From positions 1-38,870 of the forward strand of contig CAJAWH010000172.1 in assembly GCA_903945605.1 (NCBI GenBank): a stretch of 38,870 nucleotides of DNA. The letters run 5' to 3'. Position 1 is the stretch's first letter, and every line of letters starts with the position of its first letter. The stretch is from an uncultured Methylococcaceae bacterium. GTDB taxonomy: Bacteria; Pseudomonadota; Gammaproteobacteria; Methylococcales; Methylomonadaceae. A program made the translations under genes and the position numbers. Below the pieces are notes generated by a model. That model worked only from the letters and a program-made list of their open reading frames with translations, was not told the origin of the DNA and ran no database searches. Shown here one piece after another: positions 1-8,790 of this stretch.

Positions 1-214
1 AACAGAAATCAAACAAGTGGTGGATTGGAATTTAGTGGATAAGGATGATTATCTCTCCGCCATGCAGCGCAGTGTGGTGAAAGATATTGAGATTAAAGTC
101 TTACTGAAACAAGCCCTCACGGATCAAATTAATGACCGTGCTCTGTTTATGAAGGGTATTGATGTCAGCTATTACTATGAAGGCTATAGCCAATTCAAAA
201 CCGAGAAGCTATAG
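1..214 (+). CDS. Fic family protein, C-terminal end (partial at left edge)
   Basis: Only the last ~70 residues are present; the frame is open from base 2 to the TAG at 212-214. The tail carries VDWNLVDKDDYLSAM, then ALTDQINDR and FMKGIDVSYYYEGY. From memory this is the C-terminal tail of Fic-domain proteins that sit inside type I restriction-modification operons, where it follows the HPFREGNGR-type active-site helix, which would lie outside this window. Fic proteins transfer AMP or related groups to target proteins. The next gene starts 2 bases after the stop, so this belongs to the same operon as the DUF1016 nuclease and hsdS/hsdR. The catalytic part is not visible, so activity cannot be judged. 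Confidence 0.72.
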   Translation, partial: TEIKQVVDWNLVDKDDYLSAMQRSVVKDIEIKVLLKQALTDQINDRALFMKGIDVSYYYEGYSQFKTEKL

Positions 215-216
215 CC

Positions 217-1251
217 ATGCGTAATATCAGCTTTAACAGCCTTATTGAAAGCATTGAGCAAACCCATCTTTCCTTTCAGGCGCAGTCGGTTAAGGCGGTC
301 AATACTGGTTTAACCCTACGAAACTGGCTAATTGGCTTTTATATTGTTGAATTTGAGCAAAATGGCGATGATAGGGCCAACTACGGCACTGCATTAATCC
401 GTAACATTGCCAATCATTTGCACATCAAGGGACTGACAGCCCCTGAGTTGTCGCGTTGCCGACAATTTTATAAGGCGTATCCAGAAATTCTTGGGTCAGC
501 AACCCAAAAATTGGACAAGCATGAAAATGACCTCATCGCCTCCATCTCTTATACGCATTTTGTGGAGCTGATTAAAATAAACAATCCGGTAAAGCGCAGA
601 TACTACGAACTGTTCATCTTGAAGACTCAACCAACGGTTAAAGATTTGAAAAGAGAGATCGCCACACTGAGTTATGAGCGGTTAGGCATGTCGGCAGATA
701 AAGAAACAGCCTTTGCAAATCTGGCTGGAAAAATAACCCCATCGCTGCCGCAAGATATTATTAAATCACACTACCTTTTTGAATTTTTAGGGATAAATTC
801 CCCAGAACAAATTGAAGAATCCGAACTTGAGATTGGATTAATTAATCATTTGCAACAGTTTATTATCGAGCTTGGCAATGGTTTTTGTTTTGAAGCAAGA
901 CAAAAGCGGATTTTAATTGGTGAAGAATATTTCTTTCTTGATCTGGTTTTTTATCATCGAATTTTAAAGAGCCATGTCATTATTGAATTAAAAGTGGATA
1001 GTTTTTCACATGCCCATGTTTCGCAACTGGTCACTTATCTCAATTTCTACAAGAAAAACATGATGGAAGAAGGCGATAATCCGCCTATCGGTATTTTGCT
1101 GGTCACCGATAAAAACACCGCTTTGGTCGAATATGCCACCGCTAACGAAAAAGACCGTCTATTTGTCAGTCAATACAAGCTTAATCTACCTTCTGAACAG
1201 GATTTAAAGATATTTATTGAACAGGAATTAAAAAAAGGCAGCCATGAGTAA
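217..1251 (+). CDS. DUF1016/YhcG-type PDDEXK nuclease domain protein
   Basis: A 344-residue protein with the two-part layout of the DUF1016 (YhcG) family. Residues ~5-150 are the helical N-terminal region (NTGLTLRNWLIGFYIVEFEQ, then LSRCRQFYKAYPEI). Residues ~180-340 are a PDDEXK nuclease fold: SHYLFEFLGI, LDLVFYHRIL with D242, and VIIELKV with E257 and K259, followed by the helix VSQLVTYLNFY. D242-E257-K259 fit the D-(E)xK core of these nucleases. The family is known from defence loci and is often found beside type I RM genes; its biological role is not settled. It lies between the fic tail and hsdS, and its stop overlaps the hsdS start by 8 bases, so translation is probably coupled. The key residues are intact, so the protein may be active. 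Confidence 0.88.
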   Translation: MRNISFNSLIESIEQTHLSFQAQSVKAVNTGLTLRNWLIGFYIVEFEQNGDDRANYGTALIRNIANHLHIKGLTAPELSRCRQFYKAYPEILGSATQKLDKHENDLIASISYTHFVELIKINNPVKRRYYELFILKTQPTVKDLKREIATLSYERLGMSADKETAFANLAGKITPSLPQDIIKSHYLFEFLGINSPEQIEESELEIGLINHLQQFIIELGNGFCFEARQKRILIGEEYFFLDLVFYHRILKSHVIIELKVDSFSHAHVSQLVTYLNFYKKNMMEEGDNPPIGILLVTDKNTALVEYATANEKDRLFVSQYKLNLPSEQDLKIFIEQELKKGSHE

Positions 1252-2365
1252 TGTCAGCTTTATGGATAAACTGCTTGAGGGTGTTGAGGTGGAGCGGAAG
1301 ACGTTGGGGGATATTGGTGAAGTTCGCATGTGTAAGCGAGTTTTAAAAAACCAAACATCTGAAACTGGTAATATTCCATTTTATAAAATCGGAACTTTCG
1401 GAAAAGAACCTAATGCTTATATTACACGAGAACTATTTAATGAATACAAAGCTAAATATAGTTATCCAAAAATTGGTGAGGTTCTAATCTCCGCAAGCGG
1501 CACAATCGGAAGAGCAGTCATATTTGATGGGCAAGATGCTTATTTTCAAGATAGCAATATCGTTTGGATTGAAAACAATGAAACTCAAGCTTTAAACAAA
1601 TACTTGTTTTACTTTTATCAAATTGTAAATTGGAATATTGCAGAAGGTGGGACAATTCAGCGTCTTTATAATGATAACTTAAGAAAAATAGTAATCCCCA
1701 TCCCCCCCCTAAATATCCAAACTGAAATCGTCCGCATTTTGGACACATTCACCGAGCTAACAGCTCGGAAAAAACAATACAACTACTATCGCGACCAGTT
1801 ATTAAGCTTTGAAGCAGGTGAGGTGGAGTGGAAAACTTTGGGGGAAGTGGTTAAACTTCAACGAGGAAAGAGACTTGTTAAAAGCCAATTAGAAAGATTT
1901 GGCAATTATGCTGTTTTTCAAAATAGCATGACTCCACTTGGTTATTATCATGAAAGTAATGTCAAATTCGATACGACTTTTATTATCAGTGCAGGGGCGG
2001 CAGGAGAAATTGGTTACAGTGCTGTTGATTTTTGGGCGGCAGATGATGTTTATTTTTTCTTAACACCAGATAATATTGAAAGTAAATTCTTATATCACTT
2101 TTTATTAACATAACAGAATAAGATTTCAGCACAGGTGCGTCGGGCAAGCGTCCCACGTTTGTCAAAAACAGTAGTTGAAAAACTAAAAATCCCCATCCCA
2201 CACCGCGCCGAACAAGCTCGCATCGTTGCCGTCTTGGATAAATTTGATGCTCTCACCAACTCCATTACCGAAGGCTTACCGCGTGAAATCGCATTGAGGC
2301 AACAGCAATATGCGTATTATCGTGATTTACTTTTGAGCTTTCCAGCAAAAGGTAGAGCAAAATGA
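1244..2365 (+). pseudogene. hsdS: Type I restriction specificity subunit HsdS, split by an in-frame TAA
   Basis: HsdS sets the DNA sequence recognised by a type I RM complex. The reading frame encodes two target-recognition halves: the first begins VEVERKTLGDI (~residue 14) and the second GEVEWKTLGEV (~192). Each is followed by a helical spacer, YNYYRDQLLSF (~179) and [11 protein letters not shown] near the end. The frame is continuous from 1244 to 2365 except for one TAA at 2111-2113. The text around it reads FLYHFLLT[23 protein letters not shown], where homologues usually have a residue such as Gln, so CAA to TAA is the simplest lesion. Without readthrough the product is 289 residues: both halves start, but the second half's end and the distal helix are lost. 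A GTG at 2135 could restart the distal 76 residues. The stop of the full frame overlaps the next gene's ATG by 4 bases. Confidence 0.85.
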
Positions 2366-2718
2366 TAATCGAAACTAAACCAGCTCTACATAGCCAACAA
2401 GATTTTGTCGATGTATTACGATATATTCAACAATCGCGTCAGAAGATTTTTGCGCAAATTAACACCGCCCTCCTGGCGAGAGAATTACCGTGGACGCACA
2501 ACACCATTATTTTCTCACGCTGTAAGTCCGCTGAAGAGCGTGAATATTATTTAAATGTGTGCATCAAAGAGCGATATTCAAAGCGAGAATTAGAGCACCA
2601 GATTAACGCTTCTGATTTTGAACGCACCATATATGAGTTACAGTTACCAGATAAAAAACTGATTCGGGCTAAACTGCATGAATTATCTGAAAATGGCTAT
2701 TTGGAATCAAACCAATGA
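2362..2718 (+). CDS. Shortened DUF1016-family protein lacking the nuclease domain
   Basis: This 118-residue protein looks like a DUF1016/YhcG protein from which two internal segments are missing. The N-terminus ([20 protein letters not shown], ~17-38) matches the family's first helix. It jumps directly to [20 protein letters not shown] (~44-63) and [13 protein letters not shown], which normally follow about 60-70 residues later. From SDFER it jumps again to [16 protein letters not shown] (~94-109), which resembles the family's extreme C-terminus. The whole PDDEXK region is absent. Both joins keep the frame open. Start and stop overlap hsdS and hsdR by 4 bases each (ATGA), so it is translated within the operon. 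It may be a remnant or a retained small partner; function unknown. Confidence 0.75.
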   Translation: MIIETKPALHSQQDFVDVLRYIQQSRQKIFAQINTALLARELPWTHNTIIFSRCKSAEEREYYLNVCIKERYSKRELEHQINASDFERTIYELQLPDKKLIRAKLHELSENGYLESNQ

Positions 2719-5700
2719 AAGCATATAAAACCATTGCCGAATCAAATAACTTCATCGTTCTGGACAAATACACCCAGTGTTCACAGGTCAATGAAACCTA
2801 TCAAAGTGAATATGATTTAGAGCGTGAGTTTATCACCGACTTGGAAAACCAAGGTTATCACTATCTGCGCGATGTAAATAGCCACGAAACCATGCTGGCT
2901 AATGTGCGTGTGCAGTTGCAAGCGCTAAATAATGTGCAGTTTTTAGAGGGCGAATGGCGGCGTTTTGTTGAGGGCTATTTAGATAAGCCCAGCGATAGCA
3001 GTATCGACAAAACCCGCAAAATTCATGATGACTATATCCATGATTTTGTGTTTGATGATGGGCATATCCAAAATATTGTCCTATTGGATAAGCAGCATAT
3101 TGCCCGCAATAAAGTGCAGGTGATTAGGCAGTTTGAACAAAGAGGCACACAGGCCAACCGTTACGATGTGACCGTGTTGGTGAATGGTTTGCCCTTGGTG
3201 CAAGTTGAGCTGAAAAAGCGCGGGGTGGCGATTCGCGAAGCGTTTAACCAAGTGCACCGCTATAGCAAAGAAAGTTTTAATGCGGATCATTCACTGTTTA
3301 AATATTTGCAAATTTTTGTGATTTCAAACGGTACCGATAGCCGTTATTTTGCCAAGACCACCCAGCGCGACAAGAACAGCTTTGATTTCACCATGAATTG
3401 GGCGAAGTCGGATAACACCTTGATAAAAGACTTGAAGGATTTTACCGCGACGTTTTTTCAGAAAAACACCTTGTTAAGTGTGCTGTTGCATTATTCGGTG
3501 TTTGACGTGAGCGACACCTTGTTAGTGATGCGACCCTACCAAATTGCCGCAACTGAGCGCATTTTGTGGAAAATAAACAGCACTTATCAAGCAAAAAACT
3601 GGAGCACGCTGGAGGGCGGCGGCTATATTTGGCACACCACCGGTTCGGGCAAAACCTTAACCAGTTTTAAGGCGGCACGTTTGGCGACCGGGCTGGCTTT
3701 TATTGATAAGGTTTTTTTTGTGGTTGACCGTAAGGACCTTGATTATCAAACCATGAAGGAATACCAACGCTTTTCGCCCGATAGCGTTAATGGTTCGGAC
3801 AGCACAGCAGGGCTAAAGCGTAACCTGGATAAGGATGACAATAAGATCATTGTCACGACCATTCAAAAACTCAATAACTTAATGAAAAGTGAAGGCAACT
3901 TGCCCATTTACAGCAAGCAAGTGGTGTTTATTTTTGATGAGGCGCACCGTTCGCAATTTGGCGAAGCGCAAAAAAACTTAAAGAAAAAATTCAAAAAGTT
4001 CTATCAGTTTGGCTTTACCGGTACGCCCATTTTTCCACAAAACGCCTTGGGGGCAGAAACCACTGCCAACGTGTTTGGGCGGGAGTTGCATGCCTATGTG
4101 ATTACCGACGCTATCCGTGATGAAAAAGTGCTGAAGTTTAAAGTGGACTACAACGATGTGCGCCCACAGTTTAAGGCGATTGAAACGGAACAGGACGAGA
4201 AAAAACTCACCGCCGCAGAAAACAAACAAGCGTTATTGCACCCCGAGCGTATTCGCGAGATTTCACAGTACATTTTAAACAACTTCAAGCAAAAAACCCA
4301 TCGCCTTCAAGCGGGTGGCAAAGGCTTTAACGCGCTATTTGCCGTGAGCAGTGTGGATGCCGCCAAGTTGTACTATGAAGCATTTAAGCAGTTACAGAAA
4401 GACAGCAGCAAGCCACTTAACATTGCCACTATTTTCTCTTTTGCGGCCAATGAAGAACAAGATGCCATAGGAGATATTTTGGATGAAAGCTTTGAACCCA
4501 CGGCAATGGATAGCAGTGCCAAAGAGTTTTTAAGTGCGGCAATCAATGACTATAACGCGCTGTTTAAAACCAATTACGGGGTTGATAGCAAACAATTTCA
4601 AAACTATTACCGCGATCTTGCCTTACGGGTAAAAAATCAGGACATTGATTTGCTGATTGTGGTGGGCATGTTTCTGACAGGTTTTGATGCGCCCACCTTA
4701 AACACCTTGTTTGTGGATAAAAACTTGCGCTTTCATGGGTTGATACAAGCCTATTCACGCACTAACCGTATTTATGATGCCACCAAAACCTTTGGCAATA
4801 TTGTCACCTTCCGTGATTTGGAACAGGCGACCATTGATGCCATTACCTTATTTGGCGACAAAAACACCAAAAATGTGGTGCTGGAGAAAAGCTATAAAGA
4901 ATACATGGAAGGCTTTACCGATGTGGCAACCGGTGAGGCACGGCGTGGTTATTTGGAGGTGGTGACGGAATTGCAACAACGCTTCCCCAATCCTGATGGG
5001 ATTGTTAAAGAAAAAGATAAAAAAGACTTCGCGAAATTATTTGGTGAGTATTTGCGTGTCGAAAATGTGCTGCAAAACTACGACGAATTTGCCGGGTTAA
5101 CAGCCTTACAAAGCTTGGATATGACCGACCCTACAGCCGTAGAGGCGTTTAAAGCCAAGCACTATTTAAGCGATGACGACTTGGTTGCCATGCAAGCGGT
5201 TAAGATGCCCGCCGAGCGCACTATTCAAGATTACCGTTCAACCTATAACGATATTCGCGATTGGCTGCGCCGTGAAAAAACGCCAACGAAACAGCCGCTG
5301 CCACGATTGATTGGGATGATGTGGTGTTTGAGGTGGACTTGCTTAAATCACAAGAGATTAATCTGGATTATATTCTGGAATTGATTTTTGAAAGCAATAA
5401 AAAGCTTAAGGATAAACCGTCATTGGTTGAAGAAGTGCGCCGGTTAATCCGTGCCAGCCTTGGCAATCGTGCCAAAGAAAGTTTGGTGGTTGATTTTATT
5501 AATCAAGCCAACTTGGACAATATGCCCGACAAAGCCAGTATTATTGAGGCTTTTTTTACCTTTGCCCAAGCTGAACAACAACGTGAAGCAGCAGCATTAA
5601 TCAGTGATGAAAACCTGAATGCAGAGGCGGCCAAGCGTTATATCACCACGTCGTTAAAACGGGAATATGCCAGCGAAAATGGCATTGAGCTAAATGCCAT

Positions 5701-5812
5701 ACTGCCCAAAATGAGCCCGCTGAATCCGCAATACTTACGCAAAAAACAAACGGTTTTGCAAAGAATTGCTGCTTTTGTTGAGAAGTTTAAAGGCGTGGGC
5801 GGGAAGGTTTGA
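2715..5812 (+). pseudogene. hsdR: Type I restriction endonuclease subunit HsdR, frameshifted near the C-terminus
   Basis: HsdR is the ATP-dependent translocase and nuclease of type I RM enzymes. With one frame correction the gene encodes ~1031 residues, the size of EcoR124I-type HsdR. Visible motifs are a PD-ExK nuclease (D151; E165 and K167 in VQVELKKRG), Walker A TTGSGKT (308-314), motif I-like [14 protein letters not shown] (408-411) and FGFTGTPIF (~433). The zero frame leaves the family after RREK at an A6 run (5275-5280) and ends at 5384 after about 35 unrelated residues. The family sequence resumes one base back (NANET, then [20 protein letters not shown]) and runs to 5812. One extra A would restore the frame. 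The missing ~140-residue C-terminal helical region is the part expected to dock on the methylase, so the truncated 889-residue product is probably impaired. Sequencing error in the homopolymer is possible. Confidence 0.9.
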
Positions 5813-5828
5813 GCTGATTATTATGATG

Positions 5829-5919
5829 TAGCCGGATGATACGAAGCGCAATCCGGGGCATCGCGGCACGCTTGCCCCAGATAAAGCGGTATATCCCCTG
5901 AACGAAGCCGAACAGGGGA
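5829..5919. repeat. Intergenic hairpin-rich segment resembling a dispersed repeat
   Basis: The gap between hsdR and the UPF0182 gene holds two inverted repeats. CCGGAT (5832-5837) pairs with ATCCGG (5851-5856) around a short loop containing GAAGCGCA. CCCCTG (5895-5900) pairs with CAGGGG (5913-5918). The first element resembles the short CCGGAT...ATCCGG intergenic repeats found in many proteobacterial genomes, judged from memory only. It lies just past the RM locus and could mark its right boundary or act as a weak terminator between the two converging transcripts. No T-run follows either stem. Confidence 0.35.
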
Positions 5920-5993
5920 ACTCGTCGGCGGCGTCCAGTCAACGCGCTGCGTCACATCCGTTAATAAATGTCATCCCCTTTATTTCCATCCGC

Positions 5994-8630
5994 TTATTTA
6001 ATAGGCGAGTCAATTTGCTTGTCCGGGCTAACCCCAGCATTTCTTATGAATTTCTGTTTTAAGCGCTCAAAGGCGGAGGCCAAAGTGGTGTCCATAACGG
6101 TTTCATTGCCTATGGATACAATGACGCGGGTCAGTTCGGGCATTTTGTTTTTGGTCGAGGCGATATAGATAGGCTGCACATACAATACGGTATTGCCCAT
6201 TGGTAAAATGACCATACGGCCCATTTCCACAATGGATTTGTATTGCCCCCATAAGGTGAACTGGGCTGATATTTCGGGCACCTGTTGGGTCAATGCCTCA
6301 ATCTGGGCGGGACCGTTCACTTGCACTTCTTTGCCGAATTTATACACGGTGATATTGGGGCTGTAGGCCAGCCCACATTCGCCGCTGTCCAAAATACCGG
6401 CAACACCAATCATGCTCAGGTTGGTGCGGTTGACCGGTGTCATAGGGTTGATCAGCACAAACTCTTCTTGGTCATTACAGTTGCCAAAATCCATGGTTTG
6501 GTAATAAGGCAGCACGGTCTGTTCCCGCACGTTGGCAAATTGCCAGGTTTCTGCCTGTTCATAAAACAATTCGGGGTTCTGTTGATGGTATTTGGCGTAG
6601 ATTTTCATTTGTTGGTAATAAAAATCACGCGGATAGCGCAAATGTTCCTTTAGTTCAACCGGCATGTCCTCTAGCCTTTTGAACAGGCTGGGGTAGGCGT
6701 TGCGGTAGGCTTTGACCAGCATATCCTTGTCATCGGCTATATAGAAGTCAACGTCACCATCAAAGGCATCCACCACCACTTTAACGGCATTACGCATATA
6801 GTTGAATTTTTGCCCGCCATCCAAAAATGTGTCTTCGGAAGGTTTGGCGGCAGGATATTTGTCTGACAGCGTGTAGGCATCCACAATCCAATATAAACGG
6901 TCTTTACCCATGACCACATAGGGGTCTTTGTCAAGGTGCAGGAAGGGGGCCAAATGGGTGATACGGTCGACGATATTGCGGTGAATTTTTACTTTGCTTT
7001 CGCTGGTGATATTGGTGGAAAAAAATATTTTTTCTTCCTTCAGATAAATCGACAGCAAGGCTTTGCGGAAAGCGGAGCTAATAGGAATGCCACCTTCACC
7101 ATTGTAGGCTTCTTTAAAGCTAGGGTCGCTACCGGCAATGCCGACAATATCCAATTTATTGGGCACAATAGCATAATCGAGTTTTTCTTGCCCATAATAA
7201 ATGTCGGGGTGGCGGGTGCTAAAGCCGACATCTGAGGACATGTTGAGATCGCGTAGATACCAAGTTTGCGGTTTGTCGGCATCTTGGGCGGCAGGGGTGA
7301 TGACTGCGCCATAGCCGTGGGTGTAGCGCAAGTGCATGTTTTCCCAGTTTTGCGCTTCTGCAGGCAATTTGTCCACATTGATTTCGCGGGCGGAGATATT
7401 GACTTGACGGATATGGCTTAGGGTGAAATAGCGGTCTTCATCAACAGAACGGAATTTGTAATAAGGCCGTATTTCCTGCAATTGCCGGTAACTGTCAATA
7501 ATAAACTCCCTGTCCCACACGGGAATATTTTCAAAGCGCTTCTGTGTGCCCCATGTTTCAATGTCCTTGGCGGCATCCAGTTTGATATTGACATCCACCG
7601 TTTTGATGTTGTTCAAGTTATAGGCATTGGTGGTGGCATCAATATTATGCTTGATATAGGGATGTTCCGTTTTCACCGGATTGGGATTGACGATGTAGCG
7701 CTGGATCATCGTAGGGATAAAGGTGGCTTCTTGCAGCCCCAGCGCAATGACAAATGCGCTGATGGCAACAAAAAAGGGGGTTTTAACCCGATGATGCTCG
7801 GAAAAAACCCACACAATAAGACTTACGGAGGCTGCCAAGAACGTGCCGATAGCTGCCCAAATCAAGGTGACATAGTATTGGATTTCGACAAACCCGGGGC
7901 CATAGAAGACTGGTTCATGATAATCCGTGTACAGCAGGGCGTAGCGCCGTAACATGAAACCCCAGACCACAAAGCCAAAGACAAAGCTGATCAGTAGGGT
8001 GAGGTGGATTTTTGCCCCCAAAGGGAACGCCTTGCGTTGGTTGGGGACAAACTTATGTTCCGCCCAATACAGCAAGCCGACCATGCTAAAGATAAGTGTG
8101 GCGGTCGCCAGCAGCTCTTTTTGGATGAGCATATAGGTCGGGTAAGACATCAGATAGAAACTGACATCATTGCCGTAAACAGAATCTTTTATGCCGGAAT
8201 CACCACCAAAGAAGAACAGCAATGCCGTTTCCCATTGGTTATAAAAGGGGATGGCGATAAAAAACGCCAATAGCAAGGCGAACGGGGTATATATCTTTTC
8301 GGAGCCACTGGCAAAAGCATCGGCAACACGTTGGAAGCGTTGCTTCTGGCTGCGGTTGGCCAATACTTCTTCGGGCGGGTTAAGCCCTAAGAATTTGGAG
8401 GCAATCCAGAAGTGCAGAAAGAAAATGGCAAAGAATATCAGTGTCACCGCACCGGACAAAAAGAACTTGTACAGCAGCTTGAGCCAAAAATAAGCTTCAA
8501 AATTTAACGATTTGAACCACCATAAATCAACAAACAAATCCAGGAAGACGAAATAAAAAGCCACATATAACAGACCGGCAACAACCAGTGCCGCTCCAAT
8601 TAACGCGGGTAAAGACTTCAAGTTCCGCAT
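5994..8630 (-). CDS. UPF0182 family large membrane protein
   Basis: An 878-residue protein of the UPF0182 (COG1615) family, function unknown. The N-terminal third holds about seven hydrophobic segments: residues ~8-30, ~48-75, ~115-135, ~160-190, ~205-225, ~250-275 and ~285-305. The family signature FFFGGDSGIKDSVYGNDVSF lies around residue 140. The rest is a large soluble region, presumably outside the membrane, with NIDATTNAYNL after the last helix. The start is supported by AGAGGA six bases upstream of the ATG. It is divergent from hemW and converges with the RM operon. The length is near the family norm and no lesion is visible. Confidence 0.9.
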   Translation of the reverse strand: MRNLKSLPALIGAALVVAGLLYVAFYFVFLDLFVDLWWFKSLNFEAYFWLKLLYKFFLSGAVTLIFFAIFFLHFWIASKFLGLNPPEEVLANRSQKQRFQRVADAFASGSEKIYTPFALLLAFFIAIPFYNQWETALLFFFGGDSGIKDSVYGNDVSFYLMSYPTYMLIQKELLATATLIFSMVGLLYWAEHKFVPNQRKAFPLGAKIHLTLLISFVFGFVVWGFMLRRYALLYTDYHEPVFYGPGFVEIQYYVTLIWAAIGTFLAASVSLIVWVFSEHHRVKTPFFVAISAFVIALGLQEATFIPTMIQRYIVNPNPVKTEHPYIKHNIDATTNAYNLNNIKTVDVNIKLDAAKDIETWGTQKRFENIPVWDREFIIDSYRQLQEIRPYYKFRSVDEDRYFTLSHIRQVNISAREINVDKLPAEAQNWENMHLRYTHGYGAVITPAAQDADKPQTWYLRDLNMSSDVGFSTRHPDIYYGQEKLDYAIVPNKLDIVGIAGSDPSFKEAYNGEGGIPISSAFRKALLSIYLKEEKIFFSTNITSESKVKIHRNIVDRITHLAPFLHLDKDPYVVMGKDRLYWIVDAYTLSDKYPAAKPSEDTFLDGGQKFNYMRNAVKVVVDAFDGDVDFYIADDKDMLVKAYRNAYPSLFKRLEDMPVELKEHLRYPRDFYYQQMKIYAKYHQQNPELFYEQAETWQFANVREQTVLPYYQTMDFGNCNDQEEFVLINPMTPVNRTNLSMIGVAGILDSGECGLAYSPNITVYKFGKEVQVNGPAQIEALTQQVPEISAQFTLWGQYKSIVEMGRMVILPMGNTVLYVQPIYIASTKNKMPELTRVIVSIGNETVMDTTLASAFERLKQKFIRNAGVSPDKQIDSPIK

Positions 8631-8790
8631 AGCATCCTCTTTTTGGTGATAGGTGGGGTAAATATAATGTTAAGCGCGTATCCGCGCCCAAGGTGTGCCG
8701 GATAATTGGGCTATTCTAACACTCTATAGCCCTGCCGTAATGGATTGCCTACTTACGGGCATGACAGTAAAGCAGATTAGGGTTATAAGG

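Noticed and set aside
2111-2113. Stop-codon readthrough or altered genetic code at the hsdS TAA
   Set aside because: TAA, TAG and TGA all serve as ordinary stops elsewhere in the window, so a point mutation or sequencing error is simpler.
5270-5290. Programmed -1 ribosomal frameshift in hsdR
   Set aside because: The classic A AAA AAC slippery heptamer needs seven A; only six are present. No downstream stimulatory structure was found and HsdR is not known to use recoding.
5813-5993. Attachment site or tRNA at the right end of the RM locus
   Set aside because: No tRNA cloverleaf and no integrase gene are present, and the left end of the locus is outside the window, so a direct repeat could not be tested.
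7482-7952. Plus-strand open frames inside the UPF0182 gene (also 6285-6653 and 6936-7235)
   Set aside because: They lie opposite an intact 878-residue family protein and show no family resemblance; coding shadows.
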